This document shows, piece by piece, positions 6,224 through 12,073 of a stretch of 12,073 bases of DNA. The stretch comes from Alkalinema sp. CAN_BIN05. Lineage in GTDB: Bacteria; Cyanobacteriota; Cyanobacteriia; Leptolyngbyales; Leptolyngbyaceae. Under the pieces are notes generated by a model. That model did not search any database. It saw only the letters and a list, made by a program, of their open reading frames with translations, and was not told where the DNA came from. Each line of letters begins with the position of its first letter. Position 1 is the first letter of the stretch. Both the position numbers and the translations under genes were made by a program. The stretch is taken from the NCBI GenBank assembly GCA_026786325.1, contig JAJAYH010000348.1, forward strand, positions 1-12,073, written 5' to 3'.

Positions 6224-6835
6224 ATGATTACTCACCAACAGCGGGCAATGGGGACTTTTGGAACCTATACCTCTGCACAACATGCACTGCATCTTCTTCA
6301 AGATTCTGGATTCACCATGAGTCAAGTTTCACTCGTTGTAAGAGAGGCTGTTGAGTCGAGTGGTGAGGCTCAGGATGATATTCCTAGTAATAAGGCGATC
6401 GTTGAAGGTATTGTTCAGACAACCCATGTCGAACAAGGCGCAAAAGCAGGAGCCACGACGGGCACGACGATCGGTGGACTCACAGGGCTACTCGTTGGAT
6501 TAGGAACATTAGCCATTCCTGGAGTCGGTCCGATTGTGTTAGCCGGGGCTGCTGCAACTGCGATCGCAACAACCTTGGCTGGCGGGGCGATCGGGGCTGC
6601 TTCAGGCGGACTATTAGGCGGATTGATTGGGGTAGGAATTCCAGAAGCGTATGCCAAGCTTTATACGGAACAAGTCGTCAATGGAGGCTATTTGCTCATT
6701 GTGGATGGAACTTCGACAGAAATGTCGAAAATCGAAGAACTATTGGTCGGGAAAGGCGTTAAAGAATTACAAATTTATAGTAGCCATGAATCTGGAAAGT
6801 ATGAACTGATCTCTAGATCCGTTGTTCGAGCATAA
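6224..6835 (+). CDS. YflT-like general stress protein with glycine-zipper core
   Basis: A 203-residue protein. Its N-terminus (about 8-45, MGTFGTYTSAQHALHLLQ, then GF and VSLVVRE) looks like the heat-induced stress protein YflT fold. Residues about 73-138 are a glycine- and alanine-rich hydrophobic core with many small-xxx-small steps (for example GLLVGLGTLAIPGVGP, GGAIGAASGGLLGGLIG), which suggests a pair of tightly packed membrane helices. The C-terminal part (139-190, with YLLIVDGT and VKELQIYSS) resembles the second half of a ferredoxin-like fold. So the membrane hairpin seems inserted inside one fold. AGGAGA (6212-6217) with a 6-nt spacer is an excellent ribosome site. Function is unknown; homologues with this layout are usually annotated only as stress or hypothetical proteins. 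An alternative view is that the glycine-rich part binds membranes on stress only. Confidence 0.78.
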   Translation: MITHQQRAMGTFGTYTSAQHALHLLQDSGFTMSQVSLVVREAVESSGEAQDDIPSNKAIVEGIVQTTHVEQGAKAGATTGTTIGGLTGLLVGLGTLAIPGVGPIVLAGAAATAIATTLAGGAIGAASGGLLGGLIGVGIPEAYAKLYTEQVVNGGYLLIVDGTSTEMSKIEELLVGKGVKELQIYSSHESGKYELISRSVVRA

Positions 6836-6924
6836 AGCATATCAATTTGACGATCATTTAAGTCTTTAGCTTCCCCTGTGGCAATTCCAATTCTTGATTG
6901 TGAAAGATAAGTAGAGGTCCAGGT

Positions 6925-7437
6925 ATGTTCTCAAAAATTTTAGTAGCGATCGACGACTCAGCATACAGTCAATCTGTTTTTGAACAAGCGCTGGCATTCG
7001 CAAAACTCCATCAATCCCGGCTGATGGTCCTCCATGTACTAACAACCCCAGACAATCTCTATCCAGGAGATCCCTATATTGGGATCACTCAAATCGCAAT
7101 GCAAGCCTATTGGGAGCGTTGGCAAGATCGGCAGCAACAAGGGATTAGTAGGTTAAAAACCTTGGAAGCAGAAGCGATCGCTGTTGGGGTTGAGATGGAA
7201 TTTACCCAAAGTATCGGGGATCCGAGCAGGATGATTTGTGACTTGGCTGAGACTTGGAAGAGTGATTTGATTGTGGTGGGACGACGCGGAGTCAGTGGGG
7301 TCAGCGAGTTTTTTGGAGGGAGTGTCAGTAACTATGTTCTTCACCATGCGCCCTGTCATGTTTTAACATTTCAAGATCAAGTGACAGCAAAGCGCCATGC
7401 AGAAGCAGAACTCTTAACCAGTGGGGCGAGAGGATAG
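6925..7437 (+). CDS. Universal stress protein (UspA family, ATP-binding type)
   Basis: A 170-residue cytosolic protein of the Usp alpha/beta fold. It opens with KILVAIDDS (4-12), has a first half with LMVLHVL (33-39), a longer loop rich in aromatic residues (45-70), and the C-terminal nucleotide loop with G119, G122, G132 and S133, which matches the G-2x-G-9x-G-S/T signature of ATP-binding Usp proteins. The last strand (APCHVLTF) ends the domain at about 149, leaving a charged tail of about 20 residues that is not conserved in the family. Usp proteins respond to starvation, hypoxia or oxidative stress; the partner here is unknown. GAGG in the leader (6914-6917), 7 nt from the ATG, serves as ribosome site. 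It lies 89 bp after the YflT-like gene and closes the stress cluster. Confidence 0.93.
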   Translation: MFSKILVAIDDSAYSQSVFEQALAFAKLHQSRLMVLHVLTTPDNLYPGDPYIGITQIAMQAYWERWQDRQQQGISRLKTLEAEAIAVGVEMEFTQSIGDPSRMICDLAETWKSDLIVVGRRGVSGVSEFFGGSVSNYVLHHAPCHVLTFQDQVTAKRHAEAELLTSGARG

Positions 7438-7493
7438 ATTTTGTGCTGTTTAGGGATGAAGATTTAATAAGACCGATATTTCCTAGCAGACCG

Positions 7494-7847
7494 CGCGAAT
7501 AAATTGCGTTCTAGAAACGAAAGTTCCTCCGGGACGAAGAATTAGTTATAAATCTCTCTTTTCTTAGCTGCGGATCTGCTTCCTCTATTAGCCTGCAATT
7601 TATGATTCTGTTGGCGAATTCAATTCAAGCCTCAGAGCGGCACGTATAGCCCATTCGTTGTCCCAATTGCCCACCCGTGAATAAATTCCGGGCTAATAGC
7701 GAAAACCTGTTGAAACAGGTTAAAGACCTACTCTAAAAGGTTTTCAGTCCGTTTTAACGGACTTTGGCTATTAGGCTGGGATTTTAATCCCAGTGGGTGA
7801 ATAACGAAGCGCGCAATTCGCTAACAGAATCATTTATTCGCGGGTGG
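7494..7847. repeat. Nested inverted-repeat element, MITE-like or structured RNA
   Basis: Three long-range inverted pairs are seen. CGCGAATAAAT (7494-7504) is the exact reverse complement of 7832-7842. GATTCTGTTGGCGAATT (7604-7620) pairs with 7815-7831 at 16 of 17 positions. CCACCCGTGAATAAAT (7671-7686) pairs with 7832-7847 at 15 of 16. The right arm is thus shared by two left arms, and the second pair ends directly next to it. The core between the arms holds four short hairpins (separate entry). It has no ORF. This resembles non-autonomous palindromic repeats of cyanobacterial genomes, perhaps spread by an element elsewhere. The ends are approximate: 7494-7847 is the outermost support, 7671-7847 the tightest. 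Confidence 0.72.
7693..7793 (+). repeat. Hairpin cluster in the core of the element, possible folded RNA
   Basis: Within 101 nt: an enclosing stem CTAATAGC (7693-7700) with GCTATTAG (7767-7774); inside it, AACCTGTT/AACAGGTT (7704-7721, 2-nt loop), a degenerate hairpin at about 7723-7743, and AGTCCGTT/AACGGACT (7746-7763, 2-nt loop). Just outside is CTGGGATT/AATCCCAG (7776-7793, 2-nt loop). Three hairpins share 8-bp arms with tiny loops and an A/T-rich tip, which suggests one module copied and altered. If transcribed, it would fold into a closed multi-branched structure. Confidence 0.7.
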
Positions 7848-7952
7848 TCTATGGCATAGACGATTGAATCAATGAATTGTCGATCTTATTAAATCCCCAT
7901 TTCTAAGTTCATTTTCACGTACTCAATTGATTTAAAACGGATATTAGATTCT

Positions 7953-10388
7953 ATGACTATCACTTCAGATCGCCCCACTTCAGAACCTTCGATTAGTGCC
8001 TACGGGAACGCCCGATCGACCATTCAAGGAAATCCCCTCAGCCCAGAAGAACTGCGCAAAATCCATGCATTCTGGTGTGCTTGCAACTACCTTGCGATCG
8101 GGATGATCTACCTGCGGGATAATCCGCTATTGAAAGAACCGCTGAAATCTGAACATATCAAAAATCGCCTCCTCGGGCACTGGGGCACTAGTCCTGCTTT
8201 AAGTATTATTTATATCCATTGTAACCGCCTGAACAAAAAATATCATCTGAATATGATTTACTTAGCCGGACCGGCGCATGGCGCACCTTGTGTTCTGGGA
8301 CCCGTTTATCTAGAAGGAACCTATTCAGAAGTCTTTTCCGATAAAAGTGAAGATACAGACGGCTTACTTAACTTCTTTAAGCAGTTCTCTTTTCCGGGTG
8401 GAATAGGAAGTCACTGTACGCCGGAAACGCCAGGATCAATTCATGAAGGCGGTGAGTTAGGTTATAGTCTTTCCCATGCTTATGGCACTGTTTTTGATAA
8501 TCCAGATTTGATTAGTGTGGTTGTGGTTGGTGATGGTGAAGCAGAGACGGGACCATTGGCAACCGCGTGGCATTCTAATAAATTTATCAATCCTGCTCGT
8601 GATGGTGCAGTGTTACCGATTCTGCATTTGAATGGATATAAAATTAATAACCCCACCATTCTGTCTCGCGTGAGTCATGAAGAACTCGAAGATTTATTTA
8701 AGGGGTATGGATACCAGCCCTATTTTGTAGAAGGTAGTGATCCAGAAACAATGCACCAGGCGCTCGCAGCCACATTAGAACATTGCATCCAAGAGATTCA
8801 TCAAATTCAACGCGATGCCCGCAGTGGCGAAGAGGTAAAGCGATCGCGATTTCCGATGATTGTATTTCGCACACCGAAGGGCTGGACGGGACCGAAGGAA
8901 GTCGATGGACATCAAGTAGAAGGCACCTGGAGATCGCATCAAGTCCCCTTGGCGAAAATCCATGAAAATCCGGCACATCTACAACAACTCGAAGCTTGGA
9001 TGAGAAGCTACAAACCAGAAGAACTCTTCGGTCCGACTGGGAAACTAATTCCTGAACTGAAAGACCTCGCACCAACGGGGAATCGTCGTATGAGTGCTAA
9101 TCCCCATGCCAATGGAGGAAAGTTGCGGCGATCGTTAAAGATGCCAAATTTTCGTGACTATGGCATTGAGGTGAGTAAGCCGGGACAACAGGAATCGGAA
9201 AATACCGAACCCCTAGGCCAGTTTCTTGCGGGCATCATGAAACAGAACATGACGAACTTTCGAGTTTTTGGCCCCGATGAAACGACTTCTAATAAGCTAG
9301 ATGCTATTTACGAAGTGAGTCAGAAGTTCTGGATTGAAGAATACTTACCGGAAGATGAAGATGGGGGCGAACTTTCAACAGATGGTCGAGTCATGGAAAT
9401 GCTGAGTGAGCATACGTTAGAAGGCTGGCTGGAAGGTTATTTGCTCACGGGTCGCCATGGCTTTTTCTCAACCTATGAAGCATTTGTTCATGTGATTGAT
9501 TCAATGTTTAACCAACATGCAAAATGGTTAGAAAGTTGTCGGCAGTTGTCTTGGCGTGAAGACATTTCATCGCTCAATTTACTGATTACTTCTACCGTTT
9601 GGCGACAGGATCACAATGGCTTTACCCATCAAGATCCTGGTTTTCTTGACTTAGTAGCAAATAAGAGTCCGTCTGTGACTCGAATTTATTTACCGCCAGA
9701 TGTGAATTGCCTACTGTCCGTCGCCGACCATTGTTTAAGAAGTAGTAACTACATCAATGTTATTGTCTGTGATAAACAACTTCATTTGCAATTTATGGAT
9801 ATGGATAGTGCAATTGAACATTGTACAAAAGGAATTGGGATTTGGGATTGGGCGAGTAATGATCAAGGCGTTGAGCCAGACGTGGTGATGGCAACAGCGG
9901 GCGATGTTTCAACTCAAGAAGCATTGGCTGCAACCGCATTGCTCCGATCGGAATTTCCCGATCTTAAAATTCGATTTGTGAATGTGGTGGATTTGTACAA
10001 ACTACAACCAAATAGCGAACATCCCCATGGCCTGAACGATCGTGATTTTGATAGTTTATTTACAGTAGACAAACCCATTATTTTTAATTTCCACGGCTAT
10101 CCATCCTTAATTCACCGTCTTGCTTATCGCCGAACTAATCATCATAATCTCCATGTTCGTGGCTATAAAGAGAAAGGGAGTATTAATACTCCACTAGAAT
10201 TAGCGATTAATAATAATATCGATCGCTTCAGCCTCGCTATGGATGTGATCGATCGGGTTCCGAAATTACAGACGATCGGTACTCATGCCAAGGAGAAATT
10301 TAAAAACAAACAAATTGAATGTCGTTACTATGCCTACGAGCACGGAACTGATCTGCCGGATGTAATCAACTGGCGATGGAATTCTTAG
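7953..10388 (+). CDS. xfp: Phosphoketolase (xylulose-5-phosphate/fructose-6-phosphate)
   Basis: A thiamine-diphosphate enzyme of the cytosol, 811 residues, full length for the family (about 790-830). It cleaves xylulose 5-phosphate with phosphate into acetyl phosphate and glyceraldehyde 3-phosphate, and many members also act on fructose 6-phosphate. Motifs seen: LLGHWGTSPALS (73-84), AGPAHGAP (105-112), SHCTPETPGSIHEGGELGYS (153-172), the ThDP/Mg motif GDGEAETGPLATAWHSN (193-209) with Asn227 in HLNGYKINNP, the GPDETTSN loop with catalytic Glu443 (440-447), STYEAF (506-511) and RQDHNGFTHQDPG (551-563). The C-terminal domain (640-811) ends in a family-typical tail. Acetate kinase follows 227 bp downstream on the same strand, beyond a palindromic repeat, which completes an acetate-forming, ATP-yielding branch. 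The Synechococcus enzyme is reported to be inhibited by ATP; whether this one is cannot be seen. The ribosome site is not obvious. Confidence 0.97.
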   Translation: MTITSDRPTSEPSISAYGNARSTIQGNPLSPEELRKIHAFWCACNYLAIGMIYLRDNPLLKEPLKSEHIKNRLLGHWGTSPALSIIYIHCNRLNKKYHLNMIYLAGPAHGAPCVLGPVYLEGTYSEVFSDKSEDTDGLLNFFKQFSFPGGIGSHCTPETPGSIHEGGELGYSLSHAYGTVFDNPDLISVVVVGDGEAETGPLATAWHSNKFINPARDGAVLPILHLNGYKINNPTILSRVSHEELEDLFKGYGYQPYFVEGSDPETMHQALAATLEHCIQEIHQIQRDARSGEEVKRSRFPMIVFRTPKGWTGPKEVDGHQVEGTWRSHQVPLAKIHENPAHLQQLEAWMRSYKPEELFGPTGKLIPELKDLAPTGNRRMSANPHANGGKLRRSLKMPNFRDYGIEVSKPGQQESENTEPLGQFLAGIMKQNMTNFRVFGPDETTSNKLDAIYEVSQKFWIEEYLPEDEDGGELSTDGRVMEMLSEHTLEGWLEGYLLTGRHGFFSTYEAFVHVIDSMFNQHAKWLESCRQLSWREDISSLNLLITSTVWRQDHNGFTHQDPGFLDLVANKSPSVTRIYLPPDVNCLLSVADHCLRSSNYINVIVCDKQLHLQFMDMDSAIEHCTKGIGIWDWASNDQGVEPDVVMATAGDVSTQEALAATALLRSEFPDLKIRFVNVVDLYKLQPNSEHPHGLNDRDFDSLFTVDKPIIFNFHGYPSLIHRLAYRRTNHHNLHVRGYKEKGSINTPLELAINNNIDRFSLAMDVIDRVPKLQTIGTHAKEKFKNKQIECRYYAYEHGTDLPDVINWRWNS

Positions 10389-10394
10389 AGGGGG

Positions 10395-10585
10395 TTTGAA
10401 AAGTCGAAGGTTATGACGTTTGACGCACGATCCCCCCTAGCCCCCTTAATAAGGGGGGAACAAGAAAATACAACTCTTAGTGCCCTTATTAAAAAAGGGA
10501 AATAAGAAAATATAACTCTTAGTCCCCCTTATTAAGGGGGATTTAGGGGATCGGGTCTTTTGATACCAGCGTAAGACTTTTCAAA
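10395..10585. repeat. Nested palindromic repeat element between phosphoketolase and acetate kinase
   Basis: Outer arms TTTGAAAAGTC (10395-10405) and GACTTTTCAAA (10575-10585) are exact inverted copies. Inside, GATCCCCCCTA (10429-10439) faces TAGGGGATC (10544-10552), differing by a CC indel. The centre is a tandem hairpin array (separate entry). Repeats with a GATCCCC-type end and C-run/G-run hairpins are common in cyanobacterial genomes. The outer arm begins 7 nt after the phosphoketolase stop and the element ends 30 nt before acetate kinase. The strong hairpins could end transcription, shield the upstream mRNA end, or set the ratio of the two enzymes. Confidence 0.8.
10441..10540 (+). repeat. 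Three-hairpin tandem array within the element
   Basis: Three stems of one kind occur in a row: CCCCCTT/AAGGGGG (10441-10457, 3-nt loop), CCCTT/AAGGG (10483-10499, degenerate) and CCCCCTT/AAGGGGG (10524-10540, 3-nt loop). The two spacers between them (10459-10481 and 10501-10523) are 23-nt direct repeats matching at 21 of 23 positions and include AACTCTTAGT, so a unit of 42 nt has been duplicated. The middle stem has lost G/C pairs to A runs, a sign of decay or of replication slippage. Confidence 0.8.
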
Positions 10586-10615
10586 TACCTTCTAAGTTTC
10601 ACCAAAGCAATTCAT

Positions 10616-11842
10616 ATGAATATACTCGTTTTAAATGCTGGATCGAGTAGCCAAAAAATGGCACTTTATCATTTAACACATCCTTTGCCCGATCGTGCTG
10701 CACCTCCACTTTGGGAAGCCAGACTTGATTGGAGTTATCATGCGGAAAAATGTGAAATTGAAATTAAAACGCATCAAGGTGTGAATGTTCAAGAGTCGAT
10801 CGCGATGGTTGATCGATCGATTGTTCTATCTGAAGTTCTCGATCGGTTGTATTCCGGCTCCACACAGGTAATTCAGGGTTTGGATGAAATTGATATCGTA
10901 GGTCATCGGGTGGTCCATGGAGGACGAGATTATCGTGAGAGTATCATGATTGATCCGCAGGTGAAGGCGGAGATTGATCGACTCAGTTGTTTTGCACCTA
11001 TTCATAATCCTGCAAATTTAGCAGGTATTGTTGCGATCGAAAAAAGATTAGGTAACATTCCTCAAGTTGCCGTTTTTGATACAGCTTTTCATTCAGATCT
11101 ACCGGATGTTGCCAAAGTTTATCCTTTGCCCTACGAATGGTATGAAAAAGGAATTCAGCGCTATGGATTTCATGGAATTAGTCATGAATATTGTGCGCAC
11201 CGATCGGCAGAACTCTTAAATTGCAATCTACAAGATTTACGATTGATTATTTGTCACTTAGGCAATGGTTGTTCATTATCTGCGGTTCGCAATGGCAAAA
11301 GTATTGATACCACCATGGGATTTACACCGTTAGAAGGCTTAATGATGGGGAGCCGATGTGGATCGATTGATCCTGGAATTTTGATTCATCTTCTAGGGGA
11401 AGAACACTATACGGTAGAACAATTAGATCACCTGCTGAATTATGAATCGGGCTTACAAGGTTTGTCTGGACAATCCGGTGATATGCGACAAATTCTAGAG
11501 GCAATAGCTCACAATTCCCGTGCCAAATTAGCATTTGAGGTTTATATTTATCGACTTCGTGCCTATATTGGCGCAATGCTCGCGAATTTAGGAGGGTTGG
11601 ATGCGTTAGTATTTACAGCAGGTGTGGGAGAACATCAGCCTTTGGTGCGATCGGCTGTTTGCGAGGGATTAGGCTTTTTGGGCATACAGATTGATGCCGA
11701 TCGTAATCTTACTCAGGCGATCGATCAAATGATTTCACCTGAAGAATCACCCATCAAAGTTCTTGTCGTAAAAACCCAAGAGGATTGGGCGATCGCCTTG
11801 GAATGTTTTAAATTATGGAATGGGAATGGTATTTGTGTATGA
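10616..11842 (+). CDS. ackA: Acetate kinase
   Basis: A 408-residue cytosolic ASKHA-fold kinase, the usual length, which interconverts acetyl phosphate plus ADP with acetate plus ATP. Key residues by comparison with the Methanosarcina enzyme: Asn7 in LVLNAGSSS (4-12), Arg98 in GHRVVHGG (96-103), the catalytic Asp155 in FDTAFH (154-159), His186 in YGFHGISHEY (183-192), the phosphate/adenosine segment HLGNGCSLSAV (214-224), Arg247 in GSRCGSIDPG (245-254), GVGEH (336-340), and Glu389 in KTQEDWAIA (386-394). In many homologues the 245-254 segment reads GTRSGDxDPG; here Ser250 replaces the Asp, a mild change. It lies after phosphoketolase on the same strand and is the natural next enzyme. No clear Shine-Dalgarno precedes the ATG; the leader just upstream is the right end of the palindromic repeat. 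Enzyme identity is very sure, direct cotranscription less so. Confidence 0.97.
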   Translation: MNILVLNAGSSSQKMALYHLTHPLPDRAAPPLWEARLDWSYHAEKCEIEIKTHQGVNVQESIAMVDRSIVLSEVLDRLYSGSTQVIQGLDEIDIVGHRVVHGGRDYRESIMIDPQVKAEIDRLSCFAPIHNPANLAGIVAIEKRLGNIPQVAVFDTAFHSDLPDVAKVYPLPYEWYEKGIQRYGFHGISHEYCAHRSAELLNCNLQDLRLIICHLGNGCSLSAVRNGKSIDTTMGFTPLEGLMMGSRCGSIDPGILIHLLGEEHYTVEQLDHLLNYESGLQGLSGQSGDMRQILEAIAHNSRAKLAFEVYIYRLRAYIGAMLANLGGLDALVFTAGVGEHQPLVRSAVCEGLGFLGIQIDADRNLTQAIDQMISPEESPIKVLVVKTQEDWAIALECFKLWNGNGICV

Positions 11843-11922
11843 AGCAAGACCTCCACTTTCAAAACAAAGATATTTACAAATAATTATTCAGCTTCGATTC
11901 TTTAACATGAGCAGGTATCTCC

Positions 11923-12073
11923 ATGGTCAAACGATCGCTTCAAGCATGTCTAGTAGGAATGAAACAGGCAAAACGGTCTTTTTCACTTAAGGGCTGGACT
12001 CAGGAAAATCTGGAGGGTGAAGTGAATTTAAAAACCCGTCAACCGATTTGGCGATTTTTCACAGGGAAACCCG
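11923..12073 (+). CDS. N-terminus of a putative NACHT/WD40-type protein with HTH-like domain, cut by window edge
   Basis: The last 151 bases open a frame with 50 codons and no stop. It starts MVKRSLQACLVGMKQAKRSF, goes on with KGWTQENLEGEVNLKTRQP, and ends WRFFTGKP at the edge. The pattern KRSLxAxxxGxxxAKxAFxxKGWTQexLAxEVxxxTRQPIWxFFTGxP is, from memory, the helix-turn-helix-like N-terminal domain of many large cyanobacterial proteins with a NACHT or NB-ARC type NTPase and often WD40 or TPR repeats. The usual SPEG step after A is CLVG here. AGCAGG 6-8 nt upstream is a weak ribosome site. The rest of the gene lies outside the window, so the NTPase and repeats are inference. Such proteins are proposed sensors or regulators; some bacterial relatives act in phage defence. 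Confidence 0.6.
   Translation, partial: MVKRSLQACLVGMKQAKRSFSLKGWTQENLEGEVNLKTRQPIWRFFTGKP

Larger units (their letters stand above)
7438..7952. other. 515-bp gene-free gap upstream of phosphoketolase
   Basis: No convincing coding frame is seen on either strand. Most of the gap (about 7494-7847) is a nested inverted-repeat element, listed separately. A short 5' portion (7438-7493) follows the universal stress protein gene, and the last 105 bp (7848-7952) must hold the phosphoketolase promoter, but I could not pick clear -35 and -10 boxes or a ribosome site there. Confidence 0.7.

Noticed and set aside
6415..6657. Proline/alanine-rich 80-codon ORF on the minus strand
   Set aside because: It is the complement of the glycine/alanine-rich zipper region; the composition is a by-product of that low complexity.
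7494..7847. Complete insertion sequence with its transposase
   Set aside because: Inverted ends exist but no transposase frame or remnant was found between them, so at most a non-autonomous element.
8698..9075. Minus-strand ORF of 125 codons inside phosphoketolase
   Set aside because: Fully contained antisense to a segment of a full-length conserved enzyme; no motif or ribosome site supports it.
10429..10552. CRISPR array suggested by regularly spaced similar units downstream of phosphoketolase
   Set aside because: Only two to three units, the spacers are themselves near-identical and the arms are palindromic C/G runs, which is the opposite of unique CRISPR spacers; no cas gene is present.

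Overview
The window is almost certainly from a cyanobacterial chromosome. The octamer GCGATCGC (the HIP1 motif that cyanobacterial genomes over-use) occurs at least seven times (1123, 1143, 4697, 6560, 7174, 8840, 11789), against about 0.2 expected by chance. Several proteins are of kinds common in cyanobacteria: a PacL-like P-type ATPase, CsbD-like stress proteins, a phosphoketolase/acetate kinase pair, and an N-terminal domain typical of large cyanobacterial NACHT/WD40-type proteins. I cannot name the genus.

Left part, minus strand: an Old Yellow Enzyme family flavin oxidoreductase (1-1022, cut at its C-terminus by the window edge) preceded by a 17-residue leader ORF with a good ribosome binding site. 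Behind these lies a perfect 32-bp palindrome that abuts the decayed N-terminal part of a cyanobacterial AAA-type ATPase gene (1145-1428, three in-frame stops, one of them from a frameshift). Then come a small two-helix membrane protein (1552-1854), a gene-free stretch with three dyads (1855-2223), a full-length P-type cation ATPase (2224-5016) and a low-affinity iron permease family protein (5144-5551).

Right part, plus strand, divergent from about 5.55 kb: a stress cluster of a double CsbD protein (5806-6180), a YflT-like protein with a glycine-zipper core (6224-6835) and a universal stress protein with an ATP-binding motif (6925-7437). A 515-bp gene-free gap follows, most of it a nested inverted-repeat element (about 7494-7847). 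Then come phosphoketolase (7953-10388), a second, different palindromic element (10395-10585) and acetate kinase (10616-11842). The start of a regulatory or NTPase-type protein (11923 to the window end) closes the window.

Taken together: phosphoketolase splits sugar phosphates to acetyl phosphate and acetate kinase turns this into acetate and ATP, giving ATP without respiration or photosynthesis. Their neighbours are general stress proteins, cation transport and a flavin-dependent detoxifying reductase. My inference is a stress or low-energy survival island. No defence system, CRISPR array, tRNA, rRNA or complete transposase gene was seen. The least explained parts are non-coding: the two palindromic elements, the 32-bp palindrome and the pseudogene beside it.
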